A DNA stretch of 64,000 nt from Dyadobacter sp. CY323. Its GTDB lineage: Bacteria; Bacteroidota; Bacteroidia; Cytophagales; Spirosomataceae. The stretch is taken from NCBI RefSeq assembly GCF_021390245.1, contig NZ_JAJUXH010000005.1, positions 248,001 to 312,000 of the forward strand, read 5' to 3'. A model generated the notes under the pieces. It ran no database searches, was not told the origin of the DNA, and saw only the letters and a list, made by a program, of their open reading frames with translations. Within the stretch, counting starts at the first letter, position 1. Each line of letters opens with the position of its first letter. The translations under genes were made by a program, and so were the position numbers. This document shows positions 9,282 through 20,000 of this stretch, piece by piece.

Positions 9282-12200
9282 ATGCAAAAAACGCAAAGAT
9301 TGAAAAATCTGCTGTGGATTATTATGAAATTGACTTCATATCAATTGGTCCTCTGCATTGTTTTCGCCGGGCTGGTATCGGCGAAAACCATACGAGCTCA
9401 GGATATTCTTAGCCAGCCTGTAACTGTTCACATTTTGGAGCAGCAGATGAAAAGCGCACTTCAAACGCTGGAAAAAAGCTCCAACATCAAGTTCGTGTAC
9501 AGCTCCAAATTAATAGATGCCGAACGACGCGTGAGCCTGCGCGTAACCAATGTGCCCCTGGCCACCGCGCTGGACAAATTACTGCGTCCGCTTCAATTAA
9601 AATATGAAGTTTCGGGACGGCAGATTGTGCTCGACAAAGCAGACAAGCCCACCAGCGCGCTGGAAATTAAAAGCGTTGCCGAAAACCTGGACAAGCTCAT
9701 CGCCGGGCGGGTAACCGACATCAGCGGCGAGGCACTGCCTGGTGTAAATGTACTAATCAAAGGAACGCAGCAAGGTACGGTTACCGACGTGGAAGGACGT
9801 TACAAGCTGGATGTGGCCGACGACCAATCGGTCTTGATCCTCTCTTTTGTAGGCTACATTTCACAGGAAATTCCGGTTGGAAACCAGACGACAATCGATG
9901 TAAAACTTACGCCCGACAACAAAGCGCTGGACGAGGTGGTGGTAGTAGGATACGGAACAGCAAGAAAAGCCACGCTGACTGGCTCGGTATCCACTTTGAA
10001 AGGAGAAGCATTAAGTAATATCCCTTCCGGAAACCTTTCCAATTCGCTGGCCGGGAAGTTCAGCGGACTTACTGTCGTGACCACCTCCGGTCAGCCCGGT
10101 AACGATAACTCGACCCTGCGGATCCGGGGCCTGAATACCCTGGGCAACAACACACCGCTCATTGTCGTCGACGGCATTCAGGGCCGGGACTTCAACCGGT
10201 TGAATCCGAACGACATAGATAATATCACCATTCTGAAAGATGCTTCGGCCGCCATATATGGTTCCCAGGCTGCGAATGGGGTTATTTTGGTAACAACCAA
10301 ACGCGGAGTTTCGGGAAAAAGCGAAGTGAGTATCAACGTAAGGCAGGGAATGTCGTCGCCGACCATTATCCCCAAGTTTGCCGACGCAGCTACTTACGCG
10401 CAAACATTGAATGAGATCGATTTATATGCAAAACGCCCGGCCCGGTATTCGCAGGAAGATATCAGACTGTTCGCCGATGGCACAGATCCCTGGTTGCATC
10501 CCAATACCAGCTGGTATGACCTCATTTTCAGAAAGTCCACCCCTCAAACGTTCGTTGACGCATCTATGAGAGGCGGCACCGAGAATGTCAAATATTACCT
10601 GTCGGCCGCATACAGCTATCAGGATGGGATATTCCGGAAAAGTGCCAACAATTACAACCAGATAGGTATCAGAAGCAACCTGGATGCCAAACTCAACAAA
10701 TACGTCAATCTGGGAGTTGACCTCAATTTCCGTCAGGAAAACAGAAACAATTCCACCGTGGCGCTATTCGATCTGCTGCGTTATGGCATGGGACGGCCGA
10801 ACCGCGTAGCATTTTACGGGGACTATCCGGCGTCTGGTTATGAATCGGGAAAAAATCCGGGAGTGGTTGCCACGGATGTTACCGGCTACGATAAAAGCAT
10901 CGACTATATTTTCCAGAGCAACACCAAACTGGAAATCGCGATCCCCGGTGTCGAGGGGCTCTCACTTGTGGGTAATGCTGCATTTGATAAGTTCATCGAA
11001 AATCAGAAGACGTGGAGAACTCCCTGGATGCTGTATTCCTGGGACGGTTTGACGATGGATTCAAATAATATGCCGGTGGTTACCGGGGCGATGTCGGGCT
11101 ATTCAACCGCCAACCTCGATCAATCCATGATCGATCGCAATGGGCTGGTTTTAAATGGTTTGATCAATTATTCGCGCACCCTTGGCCGTCACCACGTGAA
11201 AGGAATGGTAGGTATTGAGCGTGGATCCGGCAAGTCTATGAATTTCTCCGCTTTCCGCAGCTATTTTGCATCGACGCTGATCGACGAATTGTTTGCGGGA
11301 GGAGATCTGGACAAAACCAACACCGGCTCGGCCAGCAACAATGCGCGCCGGAACTACTTTGGTCGCTTTAATTATGACTTTTCGTCCAAGTATCTGGTCG
11401 AGCTGGTATTCCGCTACGATGGATCTTACATTTTTCCGGAAGGGAAACAGTACGGTTTTTTCCCCTCCATTTCGGCGGGATGGATCGCGTCTGACGAGGC
11501 ATTCTGGAAGGATAATCTGTCGTTCATCAATACTTTCAAGGTTCGTGGATCGTGGGGACAAACCGGAAACGACCGGATAGATCCTTACCAGTTTCTGGCC
11601 AGCTATGGATTTGACAACTCTGCGAACGGGACCCAGAGCCAGCCAAAAGATTCAAAGAATACCACCGTATTTAACGGGCACGAAGAAGTGAAATTCCTGA
11701 AAGAATTGAGAATTGCCAATCCCTCCATTACCTGGGAAGTTGCCAGTCAGACCAACCTTGGGGTGGATATGTCTTTGATGAACCATAAACTCGATATCTC
11801 GGCAGACTATTTCTACAATCTCCGCTCCAATATTCTCTGCTACCGCAATGCCTCCATTCCTTCGACGGCAGGCCTAACGTTACCCCGTGAGAACATTGGC
11901 AAAGTAAGCAACCAGGGAATCGAATTTGATATTTTTTATACCAATTCAGCCGGGGATTTTACATATAGTATCGGCTTAAATGGCGGCTACGCAAAAAGTA
12001 AGGTGATTTTCTGGGACGAATCTCCCAATGTACCGGATTATCAGAGAGCGACCGGGAAACCTGTTAATACCGATCTGATCAGCAACAATTCCGCCGGTCT
12101 GTTTTACGAGGCGATCGGCATTTTCAGGGATGAGGAAGAGATCAAAAATAATCCGCATTGGCTGAATGCGCGTCCCGGCGACATTATGTTCAGGGATGTG

Positions 12201-12725
12201 AACGGGGACGGAAAGATCGATGGTCTGGACAGAGTTCGTTCAGACAAAACTACTACCCCGCTTTTTACCAGTGGTTTAAATTTCAATCTTGGGTATAGAG
12301 GATTGTATCTCAATGCCGGATTTCAGGCGGCAATGGGGGCTACGCGGTACCACGAAATCGAATCGGGTGAACTGGGCAACTTTTCAATGGAAGATCTGGA
12401 CGGCCGCTGGACGCCGGACAACATCGACGCCTCGAAACCAAGAGTCGGCAACTACCGGTCTGAGTACTGGAATCAGGGAGCTACCGGACCTAACACGTAC
12501 TGGAACCGGAATTCGGATTACCTGCGGTTGAAAAATCTCGAAGTGGGTTACAAGGTTCCGGACGCCGTCAGTTCGAAACTCGGACTGAAAAATTGCAGGA
12601 TTTATTACACCGGAATGAACCTGTTGACATTCACCGCATTGAAGACGTTCGATCCCGAAACGACTTCCAGCACAGGTTACCCATTGAACAAGGTAAATAG
12701 TTTAGGTTTATCACTATCATTCTGA
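9282..12725 (+). CDS. SusC/RagA-family TonB-dependent outer-membrane transporter with STN domain
   Basis: About 1147 residues from the ATG at 9282, chosen because a signal peptide follows at once (MQKTQRLKNLLWIIMKLTS ending in AKTIRAQ). In-frame ATGs at 9189 and 9240 would only put extra charged residues before it. Domains: STN (about 55-125, VHILEQQMKSALQTLEKSS), carboxypeptidase-D-like domain (about 140-215, DISGEALPGVNVLIKGTQ), plug (DEVVVVGYGTARKATLTG ... DASAAIYGSQAANGVILVTTK) and a large beta-barrel ending NSLGLSLSF. It imports the unknown substrate of this locus and signals to the FecR protein encoded just before it. Confidence 0.95.
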   Translation: MQKTQRLKNLLWIIMKLTSYQLVLCIVFAGLVSAKTIRAQDILSQPVTVHILEQQMKSALQTLEKSSNIKFVYSSKLIDAERRVSLRVTNVPLATALDKLLRPLQLKYEVSGRQIVLDKADKPTSALEIKSVAENLDKLIAGRVTDISGEALPGVNVLIKGTQQGTVTDVEGRYKLDVADDQSVLILSFVGYISQEIPVGNQTTIDVKLTPDNKALDEVVVVGYGTARKATLTGSVSTLKGEALSNIPSGNLSNSLAGKFSGLTVVTTSGQPGNDNSTLRIRGLNTLGNNTPLIVVDGIQGRDFNRLNPNDIDNITILKDASAAIYGSQAANGVILVTTKRGVSGKSEVSINVRQGMSSPTIIPKFADAATYAQTLNEIDLYAKRPARYSQEDIRLFADGTDPWLHPNTSWYDLIFRKSTPQTFVDASMRGGTENVKYYLSAAYSYQDGIFRKSANNYNQIGIRSNLDAKLNKYVNLGVDLNFRQENRNNSTVALFDLLRYGMGRPNRVAFYGDYPASGYESGKNPGVVATDVTGYDKSIDYIFQSNTKLEIAIPGVEGLSLVGNAAFDKFIENQKTWRTPWMLYSWDGLTMDSNNMPVVTGAMSGYSTANLDQSMIDRNGLVLNGLINYSRTLGRHHVKGMVGIERGSGKSMNFSAFRSYFASTLIDELFAGGDLDKTNTGSASNNARRNYFGRFNYDFSSKYLVELVFRYDGSYIFPEGKQYGFFPSISAGWIASDEAFWKDNLSFINTFKVRGSWGQTGNDRIDPYQFLASYGFDNSANGTQSQPKDSKNTTVFNGHEEVKFLKELRIANPSITWEVASQTNLGVDMSLMNHKLDISADYFYNLRSNILCYRNASIPSTAGLTLPRENIGKVSNQGIEFDIFYTNSAGDFTYSIGLNGGYAKSKVIFWDESPNVPDYQRATGKPVNTDLISNNSAGLFYEAIGIFRDEEEIKNNPHWLNARPGDIMFRDVNGDGKIDGLDRVRSDKTTTPLFTSGLNFNLGYRGLYLNAGFQAAMGATRYHEIESGELGNFSMEDLDGRWTPDNIDASKPRVGNYRSEYWNQGATGPNTYWNRNSDYLRLKNLEVGYKVPDAVSSKLGLKNCRIYYTGMNLLTFTALKTFDPETTSSTGYPLNKVNSLGLSLSF

Positions 12726-12735
12726 CTTTCCGGTT

Positions 12736-14553
12736 ATGAACTACAAAAAATATATTACCATCCTGATATTGACGGTGGGCGGCATCATGTCGTGTTCCAA
12801 AGACCAGCTTAATCTGGACCCGCTGAGTGAATATTCCGAAGCAGCAGTATGGAAGGACCCGGCTTTGGCGGAGCTTTTCGCCAATGGCATCTACGATGCG
12901 ATGGACATCCCCTATTCAAAGTTTATGCAGATGTGTTTCGTCGACGAAGGGCACCGGCGGGACAATAGTAATGTTCTCAATTTTAATAATTCGATAATTA
13001 ATCCTGACAATGTGCCGGGCTGGCTGCAAGGCGAAGGACATCCCCGTCTGATCTGGGGCGAACTGTATGCGATCAACAGAAAGTGTAACATTCTGCTGGA
13101 AAATGTAGACCGGTTACCGGACAATGCAAGGCTGATCGACGGAAAAACGATGAAAGACCGGCTGCGCGGCGAGGCTTATTTTCTCCGGGCATGGACGTAT
13201 CATTATCTGATCAAGCTTTATGGCGGAGTACCTGTCATCGACAAAATTTATTCACTGAATGACGAATTCAGTATCAAGCGGAATTCTTTTGAAGAATGCG
13301 TTAAGTTCATTGTCAGCGATTGTGAGAAAGCCGCAGAGCTTTTGCCGGTCAAACATACCGGCAGTAACAGAGGCCGGGCTTCCAAAGGTGCAGCTCTTGC
13401 GCTGAAATCGCGGGTATTGCTTTCCGCAGCCAGTGATTTATACAATAAGTTCGATTTCGCGGGCTATACCAATCCTGAGAATGTGAGGTATACCACCGGA
13501 AATCAGAAGGACCGCTGGCTTCTCGCAAAAAATGCGGCCAAAGCAGTGATCGACATGAACGTGTATAATCTCTACAAAGCCTCGCCTGCTGCGTCGGATT
13601 CGGTTGCCCAGAACTTCATTGACTTCTTTTTGTTGGATTCTGAAACGGAGGAAGACATTTTCATCAGGTACTTCAGTGCGCGGCTTGTTCCCTACAACAA
13701 TAATATTTTGAACAACAACAATCCGAACGGATATCACGGTGGCGGAAACAATTGTCCATTGGGAGATCTGGCGGATAGTTACGAAATGAAGAATGGCTCT
13801 GCATTTAGCTGGCAGAACCCTGCGCACGCTGCCTCGCCCTATGTAAACAGAGATCCGCGTTTTTATGCCTCAATCCTTTATGAAGGTGCAAGTTGGAGGC
13901 CAAGAACCGCTGACGTAGTCCCGATAGAGCCGAATGGGGTGATCAGCATTGGCGATAAGCAGATCTGGAACCCGCAAACCAATGCAATGCAGCTTTTAGG
14001 AGGGCCGGATGGACGGAACGGCACCGTTTCAGCTTTTGAAGGAGGATATACAGGATACTATCTGCGAAAATTCATGGATTACAGAAAGGATGGTCAATTC
14101 CAGAATATTTCACAGGATACGCCGTGGAGACACATCCGATTTGCGGAAATACTGCTCAATTATGCCGAGGCCTGCATTGAGCTTGGGGAATATGACGAGG
14201 CAAAAACCTATCTCAACAAAATAAGAAAGAGAGCCGGAATGCCTGACATAAAAGACACCGGCGACGCGCTCCGCAACCGCTACCGGAACGAACGCAGGGT
14301 AGAAATGGCTTTCGAAGATCAGCGGATGTGGGATGTAAGACGCTGGACCATCGCACCACAAGCTTATGCTCCCGTGCATGGGGTAAGCATTCTTTATAAG
14401 ATGGACCCGCAAACCCGTATCACTTCGAAGGTACCCACAATCACGCCAAAGCAGGTTGAAAAAAGATCCTGGTTGGATAAGGCTTATTTTTTCCCGATTC
14501 CGCGGACGGAAATGGATCGGAATAAGCTGCTTTTACAGAACCCACTTTATTAA
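12736..14553 (+). CDS. SusD/RagB-family nutrient-binding outer-membrane lipoprotein
   Basis: 605 residues, 10 bp after the susC-like gene. A lipoprotein signal peptide ends in GGIMSC (Cys20). The N-terminal SusD region follows (DQLNLDPLSEYSEAAVW), then the TPR-like helices typical of the fold (RLRGEAYFLRAWTYHYLIKLYGGVPVI) and the C-terminal RagB part (IRFAEILLNYAEACIELGEYDEAKTYLNKIRKRAG, RNERRVEMAFEDQRMWDVRRW). It is the substrate-binding lid of the SusC channel. Ligand identity is not evident. Confidence 0.95.
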   Translation: MNYKKYITILILTVGGIMSCSKDQLNLDPLSEYSEAAVWKDPALAELFANGIYDAMDIPYSKFMQMCFVDEGHRRDNSNVLNFNNSIINPDNVPGWLQGEGHPRLIWGELYAINRKCNILLENVDRLPDNARLIDGKTMKDRLRGEAYFLRAWTYHYLIKLYGGVPVIDKIYSLNDEFSIKRNSFEECVKFIVSDCEKAAELLPVKHTGSNRGRASKGAALALKSRVLLSAASDLYNKFDFAGYTNPENVRYTTGNQKDRWLLAKNAAKAVIDMNVYNLYKASPAASDSVAQNFIDFFLLDSETEEDIFIRYFSARLVPYNNNILNNNNPNGYHGGGNNCPLGDLADSYEMKNGSAFSWQNPAHAASPYVNRDPRFYASILYEGASWRPRTADVVPIEPNGVISIGDKQIWNPQTNAMQLLGGPDGRNGTVSAFEGGYTGYYLRKFMDYRKDGQFQNISQDTPWRHIRFAEILLNYAEACIELGEYDEAKTYLNKIRKRAGMPDIKDTGDALRNRYRNERRVEMAFEDQRMWDVRRWTIAPQAYAPVHGVSILYKMDPQTRITSKVPTITPKQVEKRSWLDKAYFFPIPRTEMDRNKLLLQNPLY

Positions 14554-14563
14554 GATTCCTCAG

Positions 14564-15550
14564 ATGAGTAATGAATCAGTAACCAATTTCAGCAACCTGT
14601 CCCGACGCCAGTTCGTCGGGAACATGGTTGCAGCCGCGTCGACACTGCCGTTAGCCGGCCTGGCGAATACCCTGGGTGCAGGTCAGGTAGCCAATGCTGA
14701 ACCGATGATCTGCATTTTTTCCAAACACCTGCAATGGTTGTCCGTGCCGGAGTTGGTCGGTACGGTGAAAGATCTGGGGTTTAAAGGTGTGGACCTGACA
14801 GTACGGAAAGGCGGCCACGTGGAAGCCGCCCAGGTGAAAACCGACTTGCCAAAAACCGTGGAGCTGTTTAAAAAAGCGGGCGTGGAGGTGCCGATGATGG
14901 TTACCGATATCGTCGACCCTGAGCATCCCGACACCAAAACAATTCTCGAAACTGCCGGACAACTGGGGATCAAATATTATCGCACGGGCTACCTCAAATA
15001 CGATCCTAAGATCAGTGTGTCGAAAAATCTGGATATCTACAAAATCAAAATCCGGAAGCTGGCCGAAATGAACGAGAAATACAAGATCCATGGCGCCTAT
15101 CAAAACCATGCAGGAACAAATGTAGGTGGCGCAGTGTGGGACCTTTGGGAACTGCTCAGGGATGTTGACCCGCAATGGATGGGCTGCCAGTATGATATCA
15201 AACACGCGACAGCCGAAGGCGGATCGTCGTGGGTAAATGGGCTGGATGTACTGCAGCCTCACATCCGCTGCATGGATATCAAAGATTTCATCTGGGAGAA
15301 AAAGGATGGCAAATGGCAGAATGTGAATGTGCCGCTGGGAGAAGGTATGGTGGACTTTAAAACCTATTTCAATCTTCTGGCAAAGCACGGCATGTCCGGA
15401 CCGTTTTCACTTCATCTGGAGTATCCGCTCGGAGGCGCCGATAAAGGAAGCAAACAACTCTCCATTCCCCCGAAAGAGGTTTTAGCCGCCGTTACGCGGG
15501 ATTTTGAAACCTTGAAAAAAATGATCAAAGAAAATTACTCAGCCGGATGA
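14564..15550 (+). CDS. Tat-exported sugar isomerase/epimerase-like TIM-barrel protein
   Basis: 328 residues from the ATG at 14564, 10 bp after susD; an upstream in-frame start would lie inside susD. A twin-arginine signal (LSRRQFVGNMVAAASTLPLAGL) sends the protein to the periplasm. The mature part is an AP-endonuclease-2/xylose-isomerase-like TIM barrel, with metal-ligand type motifs such as GAYQNHAGTNVGG, QYDIKHATAEGG, CMDIKDF and FSLHLEYP. Such proteins isomerise, epimerise or cleave sugars and keto-sugars. The stop codon overlaps the start of the next gene (ATGA), indicating translational coupling. Confidence 0.88.
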   Translation: MSNESVTNFSNLSRRQFVGNMVAAASTLPLAGLANTLGAGQVANAEPMICIFSKHLQWLSVPELVGTVKDLGFKGVDLTVRKGGHVEAAQVKTDLPKTVELFKKAGVEVPMMVTDIVDPEHPDTKTILETAGQLGIKYYRTGYLKYDPKISVSKNLDIYKIKIRKLAEMNEKYKIHGAYQNHAGTNVGGAVWDLWELLRDVDPQWMGCQYDIKHATAEGGSSWVNGLDVLQPHIRCMDIKDFIWEKKDGKWQNVNVPLGEGMVDFKTYFNLLAKHGMSGPFSLHLEYPLGGADKGSKQLSIPPKEVLAAVTRDFETLKKMIKENYSAG

Positions 15551-16956
15551 AAGTGATAGAATCAATATTTAAGAATACCCTTTCAAGAAGAGAATTTATC
15601 CGCAATTCAGGGGCATTAACCGGTCTGGGACTAATTGGGGACAGGTTTTCAGAAAGTATGGGGCCGGTTCCGCAAAAGCTGATTAAAGTGGCAAAAACCA
15701 GTTCCAACTTTGAGAGGGAGCCGCTGATCCGGCCATTTGGCTTCAAAGGCGGCTACATGACCGAAATGTGGCAATCGGCCTCGCGGCTGGAATCGGAATC
15801 TGGCAAAAGCGAGATCGGGATCTGCACGCAGAATGTGTTATATGCCGATGCCGACGTATTCGCCGCATATTCCGAAGCCGGCGGGAATGCATTAATGTAC
15901 GCGCTCACCGAAAAGGCTTTGCAGATCGTTAAAAATACCCCGTTCCGCGACCCGGTGGATCTTATCGAAAAGATTTTGCCGGAAGTTTACAGTGAAGGCC
16001 AGAAGCTTACCGGCAAACGCGGGCTCAATAAAATATTTGCCCTGAATGCATTGATCAGCGCCGACAATGCAGCCTGGCTGCTATATGCTGCGGAAAATAA
16101 CGTCACGAATTTCGACGCAATGATCCCCGAGCCGTATAAGAAAGCATTGTCATACCATAATAAAAAGGTCGCCATCATTTACCTGGCATCGTACAATCTG
16201 CCGATTGCTGAACTTAAAAAGGCTGTACAGCAAGGGTATTTTGTGATAAAAATAAAAATAGGCCAGCCCGGTACTCAGGAAGAAATGCTTCAGAAAGACA
16301 TGGCCCGCCTGACGGAAGTGCACGAAGCGATCAAGAATGCGCGTACCTCCCAGACCAAAACCGGAAAGCTTTTTTACTCACTGGATGCGAATGCGCGCTA
16401 CGAGAAAAAGGCGACTTTCATGAGGTTGCTGGACCATGCCCGGAAGATCGGGGCGGCGGAACATATCTTGTTCGTGGAGGAACCGTTGCAGGAAGTGAAT
16501 GAAGAAAATGTAGCCGATATAGGAATTAGGATCGCCGCAGACGAAAGTGCGCACGACGAAGCCGGGGCTTTGAGACGCCTGGAACAGGGATATAGTGCCC
16601 TGGCTTTAAAAGGTATTGCCAAAACGCTGAGCTTATCGATGAAAATGGCCAAACTGGCTCACGAGCGTGGCATTCCCTGCCTTTGTGCGGATTTGACGGT
16701 CAATCCGATCCTGGTTAACTGGCATAAAAACCTGGCAGCCCGCATTGCTCCATTCCCGGAACTTGATATGGGGATTATGGAAACCAATGGCGACCTCAAC
16801 TATTTGAACTGGCAGAAAATGCTCACGTATAATTCCTTCCAGCAATCCTCGTGGGCAAGCGCGAAAAATGGCGCTTTTAATCTGGATTCGAATTTTTATG
16901 ACCAAAGCGGAGGTATTTTCGAAGCTCCCGACCATTATAAAAAAATGCTTAAATGA
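15547..16956 (+). CDS. Tat-exported enolase-superfamily enzyme (muconate cycloisomerase/epimerase-like)
   Basis: 469 residues with a Tat signal (LSRREFIRNSGALTGLG). The C-terminal barrel keeps the catalytic set of the muconate-lactonizing/dipeptide-epimerase subgroup: the K-x-K pair (Lys235, Lys237 in VIKIKIG), metal ligands Asp280 (SLDAN), Glu311/312 (FVEEPL) and Asp332 (AADES), and a Lys on the sixth strand (Lys355, ALKGI). It should abstract a proton next to a carboxylate; the substrate is unknown. A periplasmic location is unusual for the superfamily. It is coupled by a 4-bp overlap to the isomerase gene. Confidence 0.86.
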   Translation: MKVIESIFKNTLSRREFIRNSGALTGLGLIGDRFSESMGPVPQKLIKVAKTSSNFEREPLIRPFGFKGGYMTEMWQSASRLESESGKSEIGICTQNVLYADADVFAAYSEAGGNALMYALTEKALQIVKNTPFRDPVDLIEKILPEVYSEGQKLTGKRGLNKIFALNALISADNAAWLLYAAENNVTNFDAMIPEPYKKALSYHNKKVAIIYLASYNLPIAELKKAVQQGYFVIKIKIGQPGTQEEMLQKDMARLTEVHEAIKNARTSQTKTGKLFYSLDANARYEKKATFMRLLDHARKIGAAEHILFVEEPLQEVNEENVADIGIRIAADESAHDEAGALRRLEQGYSALALKGIAKTLSLSMKMAKLAHERGIPCLCADLTVNPILVNWHKNLAARIAPFPELDMGIMETNGDLNYLNWQKMLTYNSFQQSSWASAKNGAFNLDSNFYDQSGGIFEAPDHYKKMLK

Positions 16957-17002
16957 GGTATTCGCGGCAAGCTGCTCCATTATTTTTTAATTGTGATCTG
17001 AC

Positions 17003-20000
17003 ATGAAAATTCCTGACTTCAAGATATTCAGCTGCATTTTTACCCTTATCTTAATTTCCGGTTGTCAAGGATTAAAGAAAGAAAAACCTACGGACCTGTC
17101 GGATATTGCAGTTAATGAAGAAGTTGCCAAAACACTCCGGGAATTCGAGGGAATGGGTGCGTTATCTGATAACTCAGCCCCTACCGCAGCCTCAGCTGCC
17201 CTCAACCAATTCAAACATCCGGACGATCTGGAACTTGACCTGATCCTCGCCGAGCCGAAAGTGAGGCAGCCCGTTTTCATGAACTTTGATCACCGCGGAA
17301 GACTTTGGGTCGTACATTATAATCAGTACCCATATCCAAAAGGCTTGAAAGTAGAGCAGCTTGATAATTATCTCCGGATTAAATACGATAAAGTCCCAGG
17401 TCCGCCTCCAGATGGCAACAAAGGCGCAGACCGGATCACGATTCACGAGGATACCGACGGAGACGGGCGTTATGACAAAGAAACGGACGCGATTACGGGG
17501 CTGAACATTGTTACCAGCGTGACGTTGGGCCGAAAAAAAATATGGGTACTAAATCCTCCCTACCTGCTGGCATATCCCGACCCGAACGACGACGGGATAC
17601 CGGATGGGAAACCGGAAGTTCATTTGGAAGGGTTTGGAATGGAAGACACACATGCCGTGGCCAACAGTCTTCGATGGGGTCCCGACGGGTGGCTGTATGG
17701 GGCGCAGGGAAGTACAACCACGGCGAATATCAGTTCGAAAGTCTCTAAAAATGTTGCATTCCAGGGACAGGTTATCTGGCGCTATCACCCCGAAACTACT
17801 GTTTTTGAAGTGTTCGGCGAAGGTGGAGGAAATACGTTTTATATCGAAATTGACGACAAAGGCAGATTGTACTCGGGAGACAACGGCACATCGCGGGGAA
17901 TGTATTACAAGCAAGGCGGATACTACAATCGCAACCTGGATAAACACGGCCCATATACGAATCCGTATACCTTTGGCTACCTGCCGAGCATGGATCTCAC
18001 CGGAGACAAAAAACGCTTTACCCACGGCTGGGTCCGCTATCAGGGAGGCAGCCTGCCGACGCGTTATAACGATAAGATGATCGCCATTAACCCGTTGCAG
18101 GGATATGTACAATTGACGGCGATGACTGCAAACGGTTCCTCGTTTTCGAACAAGGATGAGGAACGTATATTAACTACCGATGACAGATGGTTTCGTCCGG
18201 TGGATATAAAATCCGGACCAGACGGCGCGATTTATTTGGCGGATTGGTACGACAGCAGGCTAAGCCACGTCGACGCACGTGATACCTGGCACAAAACAAG
18301 CGGCAGGATTTACAGGTTGAGAAATAAGAATGCCCCGAAAACTGAAAAGTTCGACCTAAAGAAATATAGCGGCGACGAACTGATCGCCTTGTTTTCAAAT
18401 CCAAACCGATGGTTTCAGCAAGAATCTCTCCGGATACTTGGCGACAGGAAAGACAAAACACTCTTACCCAAATTAACGGCGCTTTTGAGAGACGGTACCG
18501 GACAGATTGCATTACAGGCTCTTTGGGCCATTAACCTCACGGAAGGATTCGATCATGCAATGGCAGAGGCCGCATTGACCCATAAAGATCCGTTCGTGAG
18601 AATGTGGGGAGTGCGGCTAATCGGCGACTCTCCGGAACGCGCAGATGCTTTCGGGGAAAACCTCATCGGGCTGGCTGCGACCGAAAGTCATCCCGAAGTG
18701 AGAAGTCAGCTGGCATCGACCGCAAAACGAATGCCTGATAAAACTGCGGTCTCAGTTCTCGAAAAGCTGATCAGAAGTGAACGCGATTCGAATGACCCCG
18801 ACATTCCGTTGCTGATCTGGTGGGCGCTGGAATCCAAATTGGGCGCGAATACGGATAAAATCGTCACGCTGTTTTCCGATGAAAGTCTTTGGAATGTTCC
18901 GATCGTCAACAAGCATTTGTCCGGATTGCTGGTGAGAAGGCTTGTCATGGAAAATACAGCAGAAAGTTTTTCCGCCTGCGTTAAAATACTGAAAGCGATC
19001 CCAAAAGATGAGTACCGCGGGGTGGTGCTGAATGGTCTTCAAAAAGGATTACTGGGCAGCGATTTCGACAGGTTATCCGAAGAACTGACCACTATTTTAA
19101 AATCTTATGCCGCGACTTCCGGCGGCGGATTGTCATCCGCCATGTTACTGAAACAGGGAGATTCTGCCGCATTCGCATATGCTACGAAACTAATACTGGA
19201 CAACCGGGCCGAAACCAGGGAACGAGTGCAATACATCCAGATACTCGGAGAATTGCGCACGCAAAAATGCATTCCGGTGCTGTTAAACCTCGTCGAAACC
19301 AGCCAGACCTCCGTTTTGATCAAACAGGAAGCACTACGGTCACTGCAACAATTTGAAGGAGAAGAAATAGCAGCAAAAGTGATTGGAATGTATCTTAAAA
19401 AACTGAACTATAACAAGGAACTGCAATCCGATGCAATTGCTTTGTTGGTCAGCCGGGCCGTGTGGGCGCATCAGCTGCTCAGCTCCATTGAATCGGGAAA
19501 AGGGATCACTAAAAAAGACATCAACAGTCAAATGCTGCTAAGGTTGAAAATGATTGACGATCCGAAGATAACAAGCCGGATTGATGCGCTTTGGCCTGAA
19601 AACAACGTGGCAACTTCGGCGGAGAAAACGGAAAAGATAAAAGCGATCTCGGCGATTTTACAAAAAGGTCAGGGCAATATTCCCAAAGGCAAAGAGCTTT
19701 TTGCCAATACCTGCGGAAGCTGTCACCGTCTTTTCGATGAAGGCGGCGATATCGGCCCCGATCTTACCGGATATGACAGAAGAAATGTTAACAACCTGTT
19801 GTTGAACACATTAAATCCGAATGCCGACATCCGGGAAGGTTATGTTTATTATCATGTTACGACAAAAGACGGCCGGATTTTATTAGGTAAACTCATTGAC
19901 AGAAGCGGGTCTACCATCACATTCAGGCCAATCGGCGGAAGAGATTTGACTTTGTCACAAAAGGAAATTGTGAAAATGGAGGCTCAAAAGACTTCCATGA

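Noticed and set aside
14651..15388. 245-residue open frame on the minus strand
   Set aside because: It lies wholly opposite the Tat-exported isomerase gene and its product has no recognisable domain; codon mirroring explains it.
17549..18112. 187-residue open frame on the minus strand
   Set aside because: Antisense to the haem dehydrogenase gene, with an unnatural composition and no family motif.
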